Shown in pieces: positions 26,165 to 36,328 of a DNA stretch of 64,000 bases (position 1 is its first letter; every line of letters begins with the position of its first letter). The stretch comes from Lineus longissimus (taxonomy: Eukaryota; Nemertea; Pilidiophora; Heteronemertea; Lineidae), in the NCBI RefSeq assembly GCF_910592395.1, contig NC_088308.1, forward strand, positions 26,675,501-26,739,500, read 5' to 3'. The notes beneath the pieces were generated by a model. That model saw only the letters and a list, made by a program, of their open reading frames with translations, did not search any database and was not told the origin of the DNA. The position numbers and the translations under genes are program-made.

Positions 26165-29100
26165 TTATAACTCGTCCTTTGTCTTTCCGGCATCTTCAGG
26201 CTCTTCTGGTTCTTCCTCTTCCTGCAAATACATCAAGGAAAGCAGTGTGTCAGATTCATAAACAAATGCAACATGAAATGGAATACAACAGACAGTTACT
26301 TGCACCAGTTTTGCAAGGGGGTTGACTGACCCATCTGTAGCAGCAGTGGTCACTGTCATGATCTCACAGTTACTTCTCTTTCAGGCTGTGGCTCCTGAAA
26401 AGCTTAAATACTGGTACAGGACGTATGTGAAGTCTTATTAGTACACAACACTTTATACAAAGAACGAACAACTTCTGTTCTGAGAGTGTTAAAGCACATG
26501 TTGAAGTACATGTAGAAAACTAAATAAGAGATAAACAATTGAATAGAAAAGTAGAATTGTAAGGAGATTGAGGTTTACCAAAGTAACATTGAAATATCAA
26601 AGATGGGCTTCGTTTCAAAATCTTTAAAGAAAAGTAATTAAACGACAGAAATTTTAAATGAACATGAACCAGAGGCTGTTGATTGTGAGGTCAAGAGAAG
26701 ACAGAGATATCAACTGAAGAGAATACAGAAGACTCTTTCTGATTACCACAACTTTGACTACTGGCAAGTCGTCTTGTTGTTCCTACAAAGTGCAAGACGC
26801 AAGACTTCAAAACTTCTCCTAAACAGTTGTTGAACAAAAGGATAATGGAACGCCTCTCTTGAGGTTTTTACAACTGAAATGCCTCGGAAACCAAGATCTT
26901 GGGCTATGCTGCTATGCAACAAGACAAATTCCAGACAGGACTAAATGAAAATGATCCTCTTCCAATCTAGTTGGGTATTAAAATGTGTGGAAAAAAGAAC
27001 ATGTATAAAATCCTCTTCCATTCCAGTCAAGTCGGGGAAAGTATAAAACCCTTCTCCACATTTGATAGGTATACATGTATGTGTGGGAATCATTCAGACT
27101 AATACCAGAAAACCCAGGAAGACATGTAAATGAACCAAAGGTAAGATTTACGGTAGGGAAGAAGGTATGTATGGTAGACAAGTAGTACATTGTAGTTTTT
27201 GGTTGATCATCCAATTCACGCTGGAAATGATTATTGTTCACCTAAAACGACGGTTATCATAGCTAGCACATTCAGTGAACTTGGCTGCTTTACTGAACTA
27301 GGTATTGAGCAAGATGCTAACATGGATGGCGTCAACGAACAATTGGTCAAAATAAACTCATATAGCATCTGCGGTGGGTTTTTCCAGTGTAGGCGTTCTC
27401 GAGATTTCAATTGCATTGTCTGTTGGTTGCCCATGTCTTCTCTCTAACTGAATGACTATCCCATAGAAGTTTCCTTTTGCCCAAAGGATAAGAAACACAA
27501 CCGAGTATAAGCGAAGAAATTGAAATGCATATCATCACACATGAACAAACAAAGAAGCGAAGGTGAGACATTGACACCGATAATAAAATACCCTGTTGGA
27601 AGGAATTGAACACAATATGCCACTCTAGAATCGCTAAAAAGGCAAGTGCAGTAATCATCGGACTTCTTAAAACAGGACTTACTTTGGTTTTAGTCTTCTG
27701 CAAAGAATTAAGTCAAAGGGGGTTAAAATTAGAAAGTTGGGATGTTTCTAACATAAAGAATGGAGATCAAAGGATTTTATGCTATGCTCACAATTTAGGC
27801 TACAAAAATAAGGAGGTTCAGGGCAGGTAGGATAAGAAGTAAGAAACAAAACTGTTCATGTTTAGCTTACATACTTTTAATAAATCAACGGGATCTGCAT
27901 TACTATTATGATGATGGTTGGCCAATATTGATTGTAATAGAGACCATCAACTTACATCTTCATCAGGTGTTCCTGCTCCTTCTTTGCCGCCAGATTCCAA
28001 GAATTTATCGAAGTCTTCAAAGTTTCGGCCACCATTGTAGTCAACCACCTGGAACGAGAGAGATACAAATTCTAAATACAAAGAACTGACACCAAGAATT
28101 GTCAAAAGGATGGACCGCTACTCGAAAGGAATACATCTCGTTAGGGATTATTCTAATTCTACTATACTAATTCGAACTGTACATCCAATGACAAGGGTCC
28201 TCTCAACCTCTTTCTTTATTGATGAATCTATTTTGAGCCGCGGTGAACTTTAAATCAATAGGCCCCAAGGTATCATATGAACAACTCTTTTCTTGAATGA
28301 GAGGTTTATTGATATTATCGAATATGATAAATAATTCATGTTCATCCACAGGATTATGACAGCAGTGTACATCCTGTAAGTGTACCCTAGATGAGGAACG
28401 CAAGTGTGCATGATATTGCCAGAAGCTCAGACTGAAAATACTCCGAATATCAGTGTTTTGCTTTACAAGAATTTCTCCCAGGGTGAGAATACACTACTAC
28501 AGTCCTCTGTTCTGATGGGAAAAAGGATTGCTCTGTTTTTCGAACACGCTAATTGTTCAAGTGCAAGTGTGTGCCAACTAATGAGGCAAGCCATATAAAC
28601 TTACCTTATCACTGCCCTTGGGGAAGAATTTGATGGTAGGGAAGCTCTGTACCTTAACGTCAGGTAACTCATTAGCAGTAGAATCCATTTTAGCTATAAC
28701 GACTGTTTCACTATCCTTGTATTTCTCACCCAGTTTGTCCCAGATGGGTGCAAGCTGTTTGCAGTGACCACACCACGGTGCATCTAAAGGAGAAGAATAC
28801 AGTAAGATGACGAAGTCAGTCAGTGAAAATACTCGTCTTTGTCAAATTTACCTATTACTTAGGTCCCAATGAAGTAGGTACTATCAGCACAAGACACTGG
28901 CACAGCAAGTTGGGCAGTGAATTCTCCAAACTGAGCTCATACCTCAGTCGATTCTGGCAAAGAAAGTATTTTTGGATGCTTTGGACTTAAGAAAACCTGT
29001 CGCCTACACACGACTTAATTCATACTGAACCACTTACAAAATTCAACAAAAACATCCTTCTTGGGATCCTTGGCTATTTCATTGAAGTTATCAGCAACAA

Positions 29101-32100
29101 GCACCTTGACTGGCTCCTTGTCCCAGTCTTCTGGAAGGGTCTGGCTGGCAAGATGGGGCTGAAAGAGGACAGGAAAGGTTGAACCAAAGGACACTTCAAA
29201 ATCCAGGTAAATCATTCTAAATACAATTATAAACACAAGCTCATGGAAGACAATGTTGTGATTATAGGTTTGGTGCTCAATTATAGCCCAGAGGCCGAGT
29301 TCAAATAAGATATTTTGAAAATCTTCAACACGTACTGAAACCTTGCCGTCAACAACGTCCTGGACGAAAGCCTTGACTGATGCAGCATCAAGATCAGGTG
29401 TTGGTGGCTTGTATTTGGTCATTTCATCCTTAAGATGAATGAATCGGATAGCTGGCACATCCTTCTCCTCCAGGCTGAAGAATTCCATGATTCTCTTGTT
29501 GTCTTCCTCGCTGGTGTCCAAGTAGATGAACAGAACCTGAGGAGGAAACAATCGGTTACTAAATCCCAAGTGTCATTGTGGACTTCTGGTCTGGTACATG
29601 CTAATCAGGTGCAGGAATAACTCTGATACCTGAAAATCATGCTTGAAATGACAGTAAGAAGATAGGACTGGTCCAGCCGGTTTACTTTGCCACACGCCAG
29701 AATTCATTCAAGCCAATTATTTGGGGAGATGTTTGTTTTTCGACCCATCTGCAACTACCCATGCTGCCATCTACTCTGAAGAGAAGTCACCAGACATAAT
29801 CAGTGACAGATCACATTGTTCAGTCCCCAAACTGGTGTCATGCATGTAAGACAAGCTAATTGTGCAGAACTGATAAAACACTGGGATATTTAGTCAAAAC
29901 CTACTTTTCCCTTGAATGGTGTAGCTGCTTCTTTGAAAGCTGCAAGTCTTTCTTCCTTGTCTGCATCCTTTGTCCTGAGGAAGTAGAGCACGTGCTGTTG
30001 GATCGCACCACCGAAGATCTTGGGGGCACTTTCCTGGGTGAATTCAACAACAAGGGGCAGTTTGTTCTCGTTAACAAACTTGGTGAGTTCCTCCTTGTCC
30101 ATTTTACCGTCGTGATCCTTGCGTCCCTCATCAAACTTCTTCAGGAGGATGACACCATCCTGATCCATTTTGTAGTGAGTGTAGACACTATCCTGGGATG
30201 TGATTCCGTACCGGACATCGTCCATGGAGCTGGCAACCTCGTTGAACAGTTTGGCGTCAGCAGAGGCTGGGTCCTGAAATAAACAATCAAATGATTAGAA
30301 ATGAATAATTAGTCGTCTTCGCGCAGAAGAATGATAATGCGAGGGCAGTGCAGATAAACATACGATATTTTTCGATCATTTTCATCAACATCAAAATGGA
30401 ATTCACGTTGCGGCCAACCATCTTCATATTTCAGATTTATACTTGCCTTGAAGAAACCAATGACAACAACGTCATGTTTCTCCTGGAATTCCTTAGCCTC
30501 ATCAGCAGTGGCAAGATCCTTGGATGGTGGGCCAGTTTTCACTTCCAACCAGTTGACAATTTCAGGGCCAGTACGACCACCTGCAGATTAAATCAAAACA
30601 TTTCAGATTTCTGAACAATGCTCGATCAGAGACTTCCGAGTAGAATGACATGTACACTTTGGTATTTGAGTGGATTTTCCAAACCAAATCAGACTGGATG
30701 GATATAATCGACGGACAAGAGCACTAGCTGGAAGAGATGGTCAAATGTGTAACTGGACGAGAGATTCGAGAGTGAACTTTGAACATCAAAATAGGTCAAT
30801 CGCCACATATTTGATTGATTTAGCTCTGTGTAAATGCAAATCCCTTCAAGATTGTAACACATAAAATCATCATACCAAGAACACTTACCAGAATACTCAA
30901 TATCATTTCCACTTCTGAAAAATTTGATGGTTGGGTATCCCTGGACTTTGTATTGCTGTGCAAGGTCAGACTCAACGGTTGCATCAACCTTGCCCAATTT
31001 GATTTTCGAGCCAGATTCTTTGAGTGTTGCAGCTGCCTTTTCATATTCTGGCGCCAAAGCTTTGCAATGGCCGCACCAGGGGGCATCTGAAACAACAATC
31101 GAAGTTGAATTTATGAGTGTGGAAAGAAAGTTAAGATAAGCAAGAAGAAAGAGTTTATCACCATCCATGAATTGTAGCAGAAGAAACAATGTATTCATCC
31201 ACACAAAAATACCACAGCGAATTATATCGAAAATTTCTCCACACCCAATGCAGCTTGTTGACACTGTTGGCTTCATTACTAGCATTATTATTTTGGTTAC
31301 CAAGGGATACACGCTGAATTTTACAGTACTGATTGACGTATTATCAGACACGTCAAATGTATTCATAAGTTCAGGACTAGGAGATGTTTGTTACACACGT
31401 TTAACTAGAGAAACCTACATACATCTAATCAACAGATGGCAGGCAGCTTGATCCCATAATATGCCACATGTCAGAAAACACCTGGAAAACACCTGGAACA
31501 CACTAGAGGCAAGCAGCATGCACATTGATTATGCCGGGTGTAATGTTCAACACCGTGACAACAACTTTCTTCAGATTGTTGTACAGATTGGTATTAAAGC
31601 GATGTGGAGGGCAGAGTTGTATGGCTTGGCATGATTCTGCCTCCTTTCTGGACATGAGGTCTTTTGAAAGTGACAGGGATGGTGACCTAGCATCTATAGG
31701 CCATAGATGGATTGAATCCATCCACTGCATCATTTTCAATGTGATTGTCCCCTTAAGTGGTTGGTGATTGTGACTTAGTCCTGTTTTGGTGATTGCGACA
31801 TGCTGCACAGATGGCAAGAAGTTTGGGTGTTCACTTGATGGATTATTTTCCAAGGACTAAATATTTGACAGTTTGAAATCCAACAATGCTTGCCTTTGAG
31901 CCTACCACTTCTATAACCACATCACAAATATGTCCCAGACGAGCATGAGATTATCATTTAGGGTCGCCCCAGCCTGCACAATATTGAAATGCCAGTCCTT
32001 CTGCGCGTTTATTGCCATTTGCGTCATGACGTTAATTCCCGTTAAAAAGTGGCAATATTACGCACAATCTTCACACAACCTGGTGATACAATAGTCAGTA

Positions 32101-32720
32101 CTGCGCAACCCGACCAAAAAAGTTATCAATCGACAGATGGTTAGCCGGCCCATCCATATGACCCAACTAAATTCATCTCAATCCATGAGCATTTTCAACA
32201 CTACGCTGCAAAATGAAAGCTCAGCCGAAGGAACCTTTTTTCAAGTTGATGTGAACGGGCATGTATATACCATATGGTCACTAGGTCAGCCACAAGCTTT
32301 TATCAGGGAAATCTTCACAAACCGGAAGAAGGCTAGCCGCCATCTTGCTATGTCTATCCAGTGATTAAACCGGCAGATATCAAATAATTACCTAAAAACT
32401 ACTCCTCTCAAAAACTAAACCTTCACATCAAATGGTATCCTGAAGGATCTCCATGACATGAGGATGCCCTGGGAAAAAAAGCAAATGGTGTACATTGATA
32501 AAATTGAATGAAAAGGTCGGGGTACTTGGCAAAATATAACAGACGACGCAAGTTCAGTGAGAAATCAAAACTTACAAAATTCAACCAGGACGAATTCGTT
32601 GTCAGTAGTAGCTTGTTTGAAGTTACCATTCGTCAAAATAAGGACGCCATTATCTTCCGTGATCTCTTCAGAAAGGGCTGTAGCCACAAGGGCCAGTAAT
32701 AGGCAAGCGATCTTCATCAT
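26165..32720 (-). CDS. P4HB: Protein disulfide isomerase (P4HB/PDIA1 type)
   Basis: Nine minus-strand exons encode 498 residues: 32720-32576, 31086-30889, 30580-30447, 30273-29905, 29536-29336, 29158-29038, 28783-28605, 28048-27956 and 26221-26165. The order is a signal peptide ([17 protein letters not shown]), thioredoxin domain a with active site CGHC at residues 53-56, b and b' domains, domain a' with CGHC at 394-397, an acidic tail, and KDEL at 495-498. The human protein has 508 residues. It catalyses disulfide formation and exchange in the ER lumen and, in animals, is the beta subunit of prolyl 4-hydroxylase (family knowledge). Both active-site Tyr codons (YAPWCGHC) are split by introns at the same phase. 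The third intron is GC-AG. The start could equally be the second Met (32717). Confidence 0.97.
30274..30446 (-). other. GC-AG intron in the PDI gene
   Basis: The donor reads AAG|GCAAGT and the acceptor TTATTTCAG. Joining across it gives VVIGFFK|DPASAD in frame, matching the family's b-domain start (human FFKDVESDSAK). No GT donor nearby keeps the frame. Confidence 0.88.
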
Positions 32721-32827
32721 GTTCCAACCTGATGAACAGAGAAAATTTGGAGTTGTTGCCAGTGTGTTCAACGTGGCAAAGAAGACCGATTTCTGGCACG
32801 CATGCGTGTTATAAGCGACCCGGACTT

Positions 32828-32846
32828 CGTGTTGGAAAGCGATTGG
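32828..32846 (-). promoter_or_regulatory. ERSE-like element upstream of PDI
   Basis: On the minus strand, CCAAT is followed by exactly nine bases and then ACACG. The mammalian ER stress response element is CCAAT-N9-CCACG, so there is one mismatch with exact spacing. It lies about 108 bases upstream of the PDI start codon. Induction by ER stress is an inference. Confidence 0.5.
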
Positions 32847-33070
32847 ACCATTTAGATCACATGGTACAAATTGGACTATTTATCATTTGTTAATTTGTAA
32901 CCATCATGCGTGAATGAAATGATGCGTATCAGTGAGAAACCCTGGGAGAGAGACTTATATTTTATTTTTTTAAGATGCCAATAAAGTAACACCCAACATA
33001 CATGGCTGGCACAAGAATCTGTAAATGGCCTGGGCAGGGCTTATCCTGAGGCTGGTCCCTCAATGGTTCA

Positions 33071-34442
33071 TGCCCATTTCGCCTTGTCTTTTTTCGCCTT
33101 TTCCCATTTTGCCTTTAAAAAATATACATTTCGCCTTCTCCTATTTCGCCTTTTCCAATTTTGCCTCTTCTCAATCCGCCTTATTCTATCTCGCCTTTGT
33201 CTTTTTTCGCCTTTTCATTTTTCGCCTTATGCTATTTTGCCTCTGTTTTATCTTGCCTTATCACAAGTTGCCTTATCCATTCTTGCCTTCGTCTCAGTTT
33301 GCCATTGTCTTAATCTGCCTTCTCTTATTTCACCTTGTCTTAATTTACCTTTGTCCTAATTCGCCTTCATCCTATCTCGCCTTTACCCGCCCCGCCTTTG
33401 TATTATTTCGCCTTCTCAGCCATTATAGTCATATTACATTACATACCATATTACAAAAGACTTTTGTCTCTTTTACCCATGTTTGTGGGGCCAGTCTTTC
33501 ATATAAGAGTGTTTCCACGAATTATGTTTTGGTACCCTACCCAAGGCTGTTGCTTAATTACCAATATTTTCAAATCTTCATAACTTCTGAACCATCTACA
33601 TGTAAGCTTACATGTATCTCCAAAACCAACTTAGTATCTTTACCCATGTTTGTCAAATCTTAGAGTTTTCCAAGTCTTTCATGGAAATATTTTGGCATAG
33701 TGTTTTGGCATTCTTTGATGAGTAAGACTTGTGACCTGGTACTATATAGGAGGGATGGGGGTGCTAAGTATTTTATTGATCATTCAAAGTGTGAGTGCTT
33801 CTGAAGTTCTTTATTATGGACTATGGTCAATACGCCTACTCAAATCCAGCAATCTGGAAGATGTATTCCTTTGATCATTGGGGAATTATGAGGCCTTCTC
33901 ACAGAACGAGTTAGCTCTCAAGAACGTCCCACGCAGTGTTCCCTTTAGATGGTTTTGGTACGTTTGATGTTCTTCATTCACAGCAATGCTATAACTTAGC
34001 ATGAGATAATACAAGTACCAAAGTTTTTTTGAACAGAATCATTAAACTACTCAAAACACTCCCCCCCCCCCCCCCCTGCGAATAATAGACCCCTTGCTTA
34101 ACGGAGGGGGATTGATAAAAGGCGAGTTGAGATATGGCGAAACGGGAGAAGGCAAAATGGGAAGAAGGCGAATTGACACAAAGGTCAATCAAGAAAAGGC
34201 AAGATGAGATAAGGCAGGATGGAACCAAGGCAGAATAGGACAAAGGCGAAATAAGAAAAGGCAAACTAGGATGAGGCAAGATGAGAGGAAGGCGAGTTAG
34301 GAAGAAGGCCAATTGGAACAAAGGCGAGATAAGACGATGGCGAAATCGTAGAAGGCGAATTGAGAAAAGGCAAGTTAGGAGAAGGCTAAATGGGAGAAGG
34401 CAAAATTGGATAAGGCGAATAAGGTTAAGGCGAAATGGGCAG
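33071..34442. repeat. Fold-back structure with minisatellite arms
   Basis: The left arm (about 33071-33420) is a degenerate tandem array of 17-20-base units like TTCGCCTTNTCCYATT. The right arm (about 34097-34442) is the same type of array in reverse complement (AAGGCGAAATGGGAGAAGG). Both outer ends share TGCCCATTTCGCCTT. The spacer of about 675 bp has no meaningful frame and includes a C16 run at 34061-34076. This organisation recalls fold-back (FB/TU) transposons, but no target-site duplication or transposase is visible. Long frames here are artefacts of the repeat. Confidence 0.8.
34061..34076. repeat. Poly-C run (16 C)
   Basis: Sixteen consecutive C bases close to the inner edge of the right fold-back arm. 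The length may be uncertain in assembly. Confidence 0.95.
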
Positions 34443-34489
34443 ACACCCCCTCAATCCAGCTCCACAACTGGCCACAAATAGAGGTTCTT

Positions 34490-34600
34490 CACGTGACGTC
34501 ACGACGTGACGTTTTGACGGCCACCTGCCAATGCATTTCCTTTACGTCGTGACCAAGTGACCACGTGTGACGGCCAATATGGCATGTGACGTCGGTGTGT
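34490..34600. promoter_or_regulatory. CRE/TGACG cluster upstream of U4
   Basis: A perfect palindromic CRE (TGACGTCA, 34494-34501) is followed by TGACG or ACGTGAC motifs near 34505-34520 and TGACGTCG near 34588, all within about 110 bases. It ends about 270 bases before the U4 gene and may act as a distal element for it (inference). Confidence 0.45.
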
Positions 34601-34863
34601 TCGCGACTTTCTACCTGAAAATGAGCAGTGATATTGCAAACTGTTCCTAGGTATTTAAAAATGTATTATCTAACCAAATAAAAAATAAAAAAATATCAAT
34701 AAATTTGTCACAAACATGTTATTGCATAAAAATGAGATCAATGCCCAACATACTCAACGTAGAAAGGTGAAGACACAAATAAAAAGAACATTATGACCTG
34801 ATCTCAACCATGCGCACAATACCATTCTGTGTCAATGGGTTTGTTCAGAACAATCACCATGTT

Positions 34864-35002
34864 AGCTTTGCGCAGTGGCGGTACCGTAGCCAATGAGGTT
34901 TATCCGAGGCGCGGTTATTGCTAGTTGAAAACTATACCCAATACCCCGCATTGACGCCCTCACGGGCGGCTCTGCAATTTTTTCATGCTCCTACGGGGGC
35001 AG
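34864..35002 (+). ncRNA. U4: U4 spliceosomal snRNA
   Basis: The 5' end AGCTTTGCGCAGTGGC is nearly identical to vertebrate U4. The 15.5K-binding kink-turn is intact (GCCAATGAGG at 34889-34898 opposite CCGAGGC at 34904-34910). It is followed by TTGAAAACT and CCCAATACCCCGC, a central hairpin (GCCCTCACGGGCGGC region), an Sm site AATTTTTT (34976-34983), and a terminal hairpin TGCTCC-TAC-GGGGGCA. The length of about 139 nt is normal. A 3'-box-like sequence (GATTTACAAGTAAAGAATAG) follows directly, as in Pol II snRNA genes. U4 pairs with U6 in the major spliceosome. All functional elements appear intact, so this is probably a live gene, not a pseudogene. Confidence 0.96.
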
Positions 35003-35322
35003 ATTTACAAGTAAAGAATAGGTCTGGATCTACTGAAGCTGTCTCTGAAGCTATCCCTGGAATATGTTTGTATTGTCTTGGTTTCAGCTCTTTAAAAGAG
35101 ATAAATAGGAAATTTAGTAGAAAAATTAGGAAATTTAGTAGAAAAAACCCTCCACAACATCAGACACTCACATTGCCAGAATGTGGCACAACTACTGCAC
35201 TGTCCAGTACCCAGGACAATCCAACACCCATTTCACTCTCAGATCAGGACAGTAACACCATACCCAAATGTCTCTATTTGGCCCACAGCTGTGTAACTTC
35301 CTCTTCATCAACTACAGTAGAA

Positions 35323-35495
35323 CTTCTCTATTAAGGGCACCCTTGGGACTGACCTATGCTGTCCTTAATAGAGAGGTGTCCTGATTACAGATGTCAATTG
35401 GAATGGAAATGACAGGTTTAGGACCAAAACCAGTGTCTTTATTAGAGAGGGTGTCCTTAATGGAGAGGTGTCCGCTAAGAGAGGTTTCAACTGTA
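35323..35495. mobile_element. MITE-like element, TACAGT termini (copy 2)
   Basis: About 173 bp with imperfect terminal inverted repeats: left TACAGTAGAACTTCTCTATT, right in complement TACAGTTGAAACCTCTCTTA. Internal motifs (GAGAGGTGTCC, TTAATAGAGAGG) are repeated in both orientations. It is the same family as 5302-5468, non-autonomous, and lies 320 bases after U4. Confidence 0.65.
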
Positions 35496-35865
35496 CATAT
35501 CCTTCAGGACAGCAAAATCCATCCATGTGTCGTTGGTCAACATCGAGCAATTAAATGGGGTGGTTGAATTGGTTGTGACTTTGTCTTTGGAGACAACATA
35601 GAAGCTGGACAAGAATGGCTAAAATGTATTGCCATGTTTGGTAAATCAAGTGAAGAAAACACATATCTGTGACAATCATTGGAATGATGGCAGCATGTAA
35701 GTGGGTTGTTCCTTGGGTGTCACATCCAACCACAACCTGCAAGACCGGCCAGGCTGTGCTTATAAAGTCGCATCTCATTGGCCTCTATCTGTGTGCTGGT
35801 TGGGAGTCACAACCAAGCTTCTTCTTTGTGCAGGTATGAACAACAAAATGAGTTGTTTGTCAATA
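35496..35865. other. Intergenic, no recognised feature
   Basis: No exon or RNA gene seen between the MITE and the IFT70 3' end. Confidence 0.5.
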
Positions 35866-35876
35866 TTTGTGTAATC

Positions 35877-35882
35877 TTTATT
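35877..35882 (-). terminator. Candidate poly(A) signal of IFT70
   Basis: Minus-strand AATAAA about 450 bases after the IFT70 stop codon. Confidence 0.5.
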
Positions 35883-36328
35883 TGTCAGCATTTCAGAACA
35901 AGAATATAAAGTGAAATATTTGTATTGGATGGATTAAATTACAAGGTGATATATACAGAAGAAAAAAACCGTGACAGGTGTGACTTTTAGCGAGTATGTC
36001 ATCCTACTATGTAAATCCTCACACACATTACAGACAAACTGGTAGTCTGCATCTGGAAACCAACTTGAAAATATGAAAAACAGTATGCGAGATTGTCATT
36101 TATGCAGTAAACACGCATGTAGTATAATAAATAACAACAGGAATAGTAGTTCTGGTGCATTGAATTTTTCATCTATTTGGCAAGCAATAACTTGGATTCA
36201 ATTTGTTTGATCAAAAGAGTTGTTAAGATAGAATAGTCTCTGTTTACAGTTATTACACTGTCACATCCATCACACGCATTTTAGGTTCTAGTGGGACCAA
36301 ATTCCCTGCAGCCGTGAGAGCCAAGTGT

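Noticed and set aside
29860-30282. 140-codon plus-strand frame
   Set aside because: It is a shadow of PDI exon 4 on the opposite strand, which encodes a clear family match.
33025-33663. 212-codon frame rich in Phe, Leu and Ser
   Set aside because: It reads through the left minisatellite arm of the fold-back and ends in ordinary sequence. The composition reflects the repeat unit.
34918-35334. 138-codon plus-strand frame
   Set aside because: It begins inside the U4 snRNA gene and shows no protein family.
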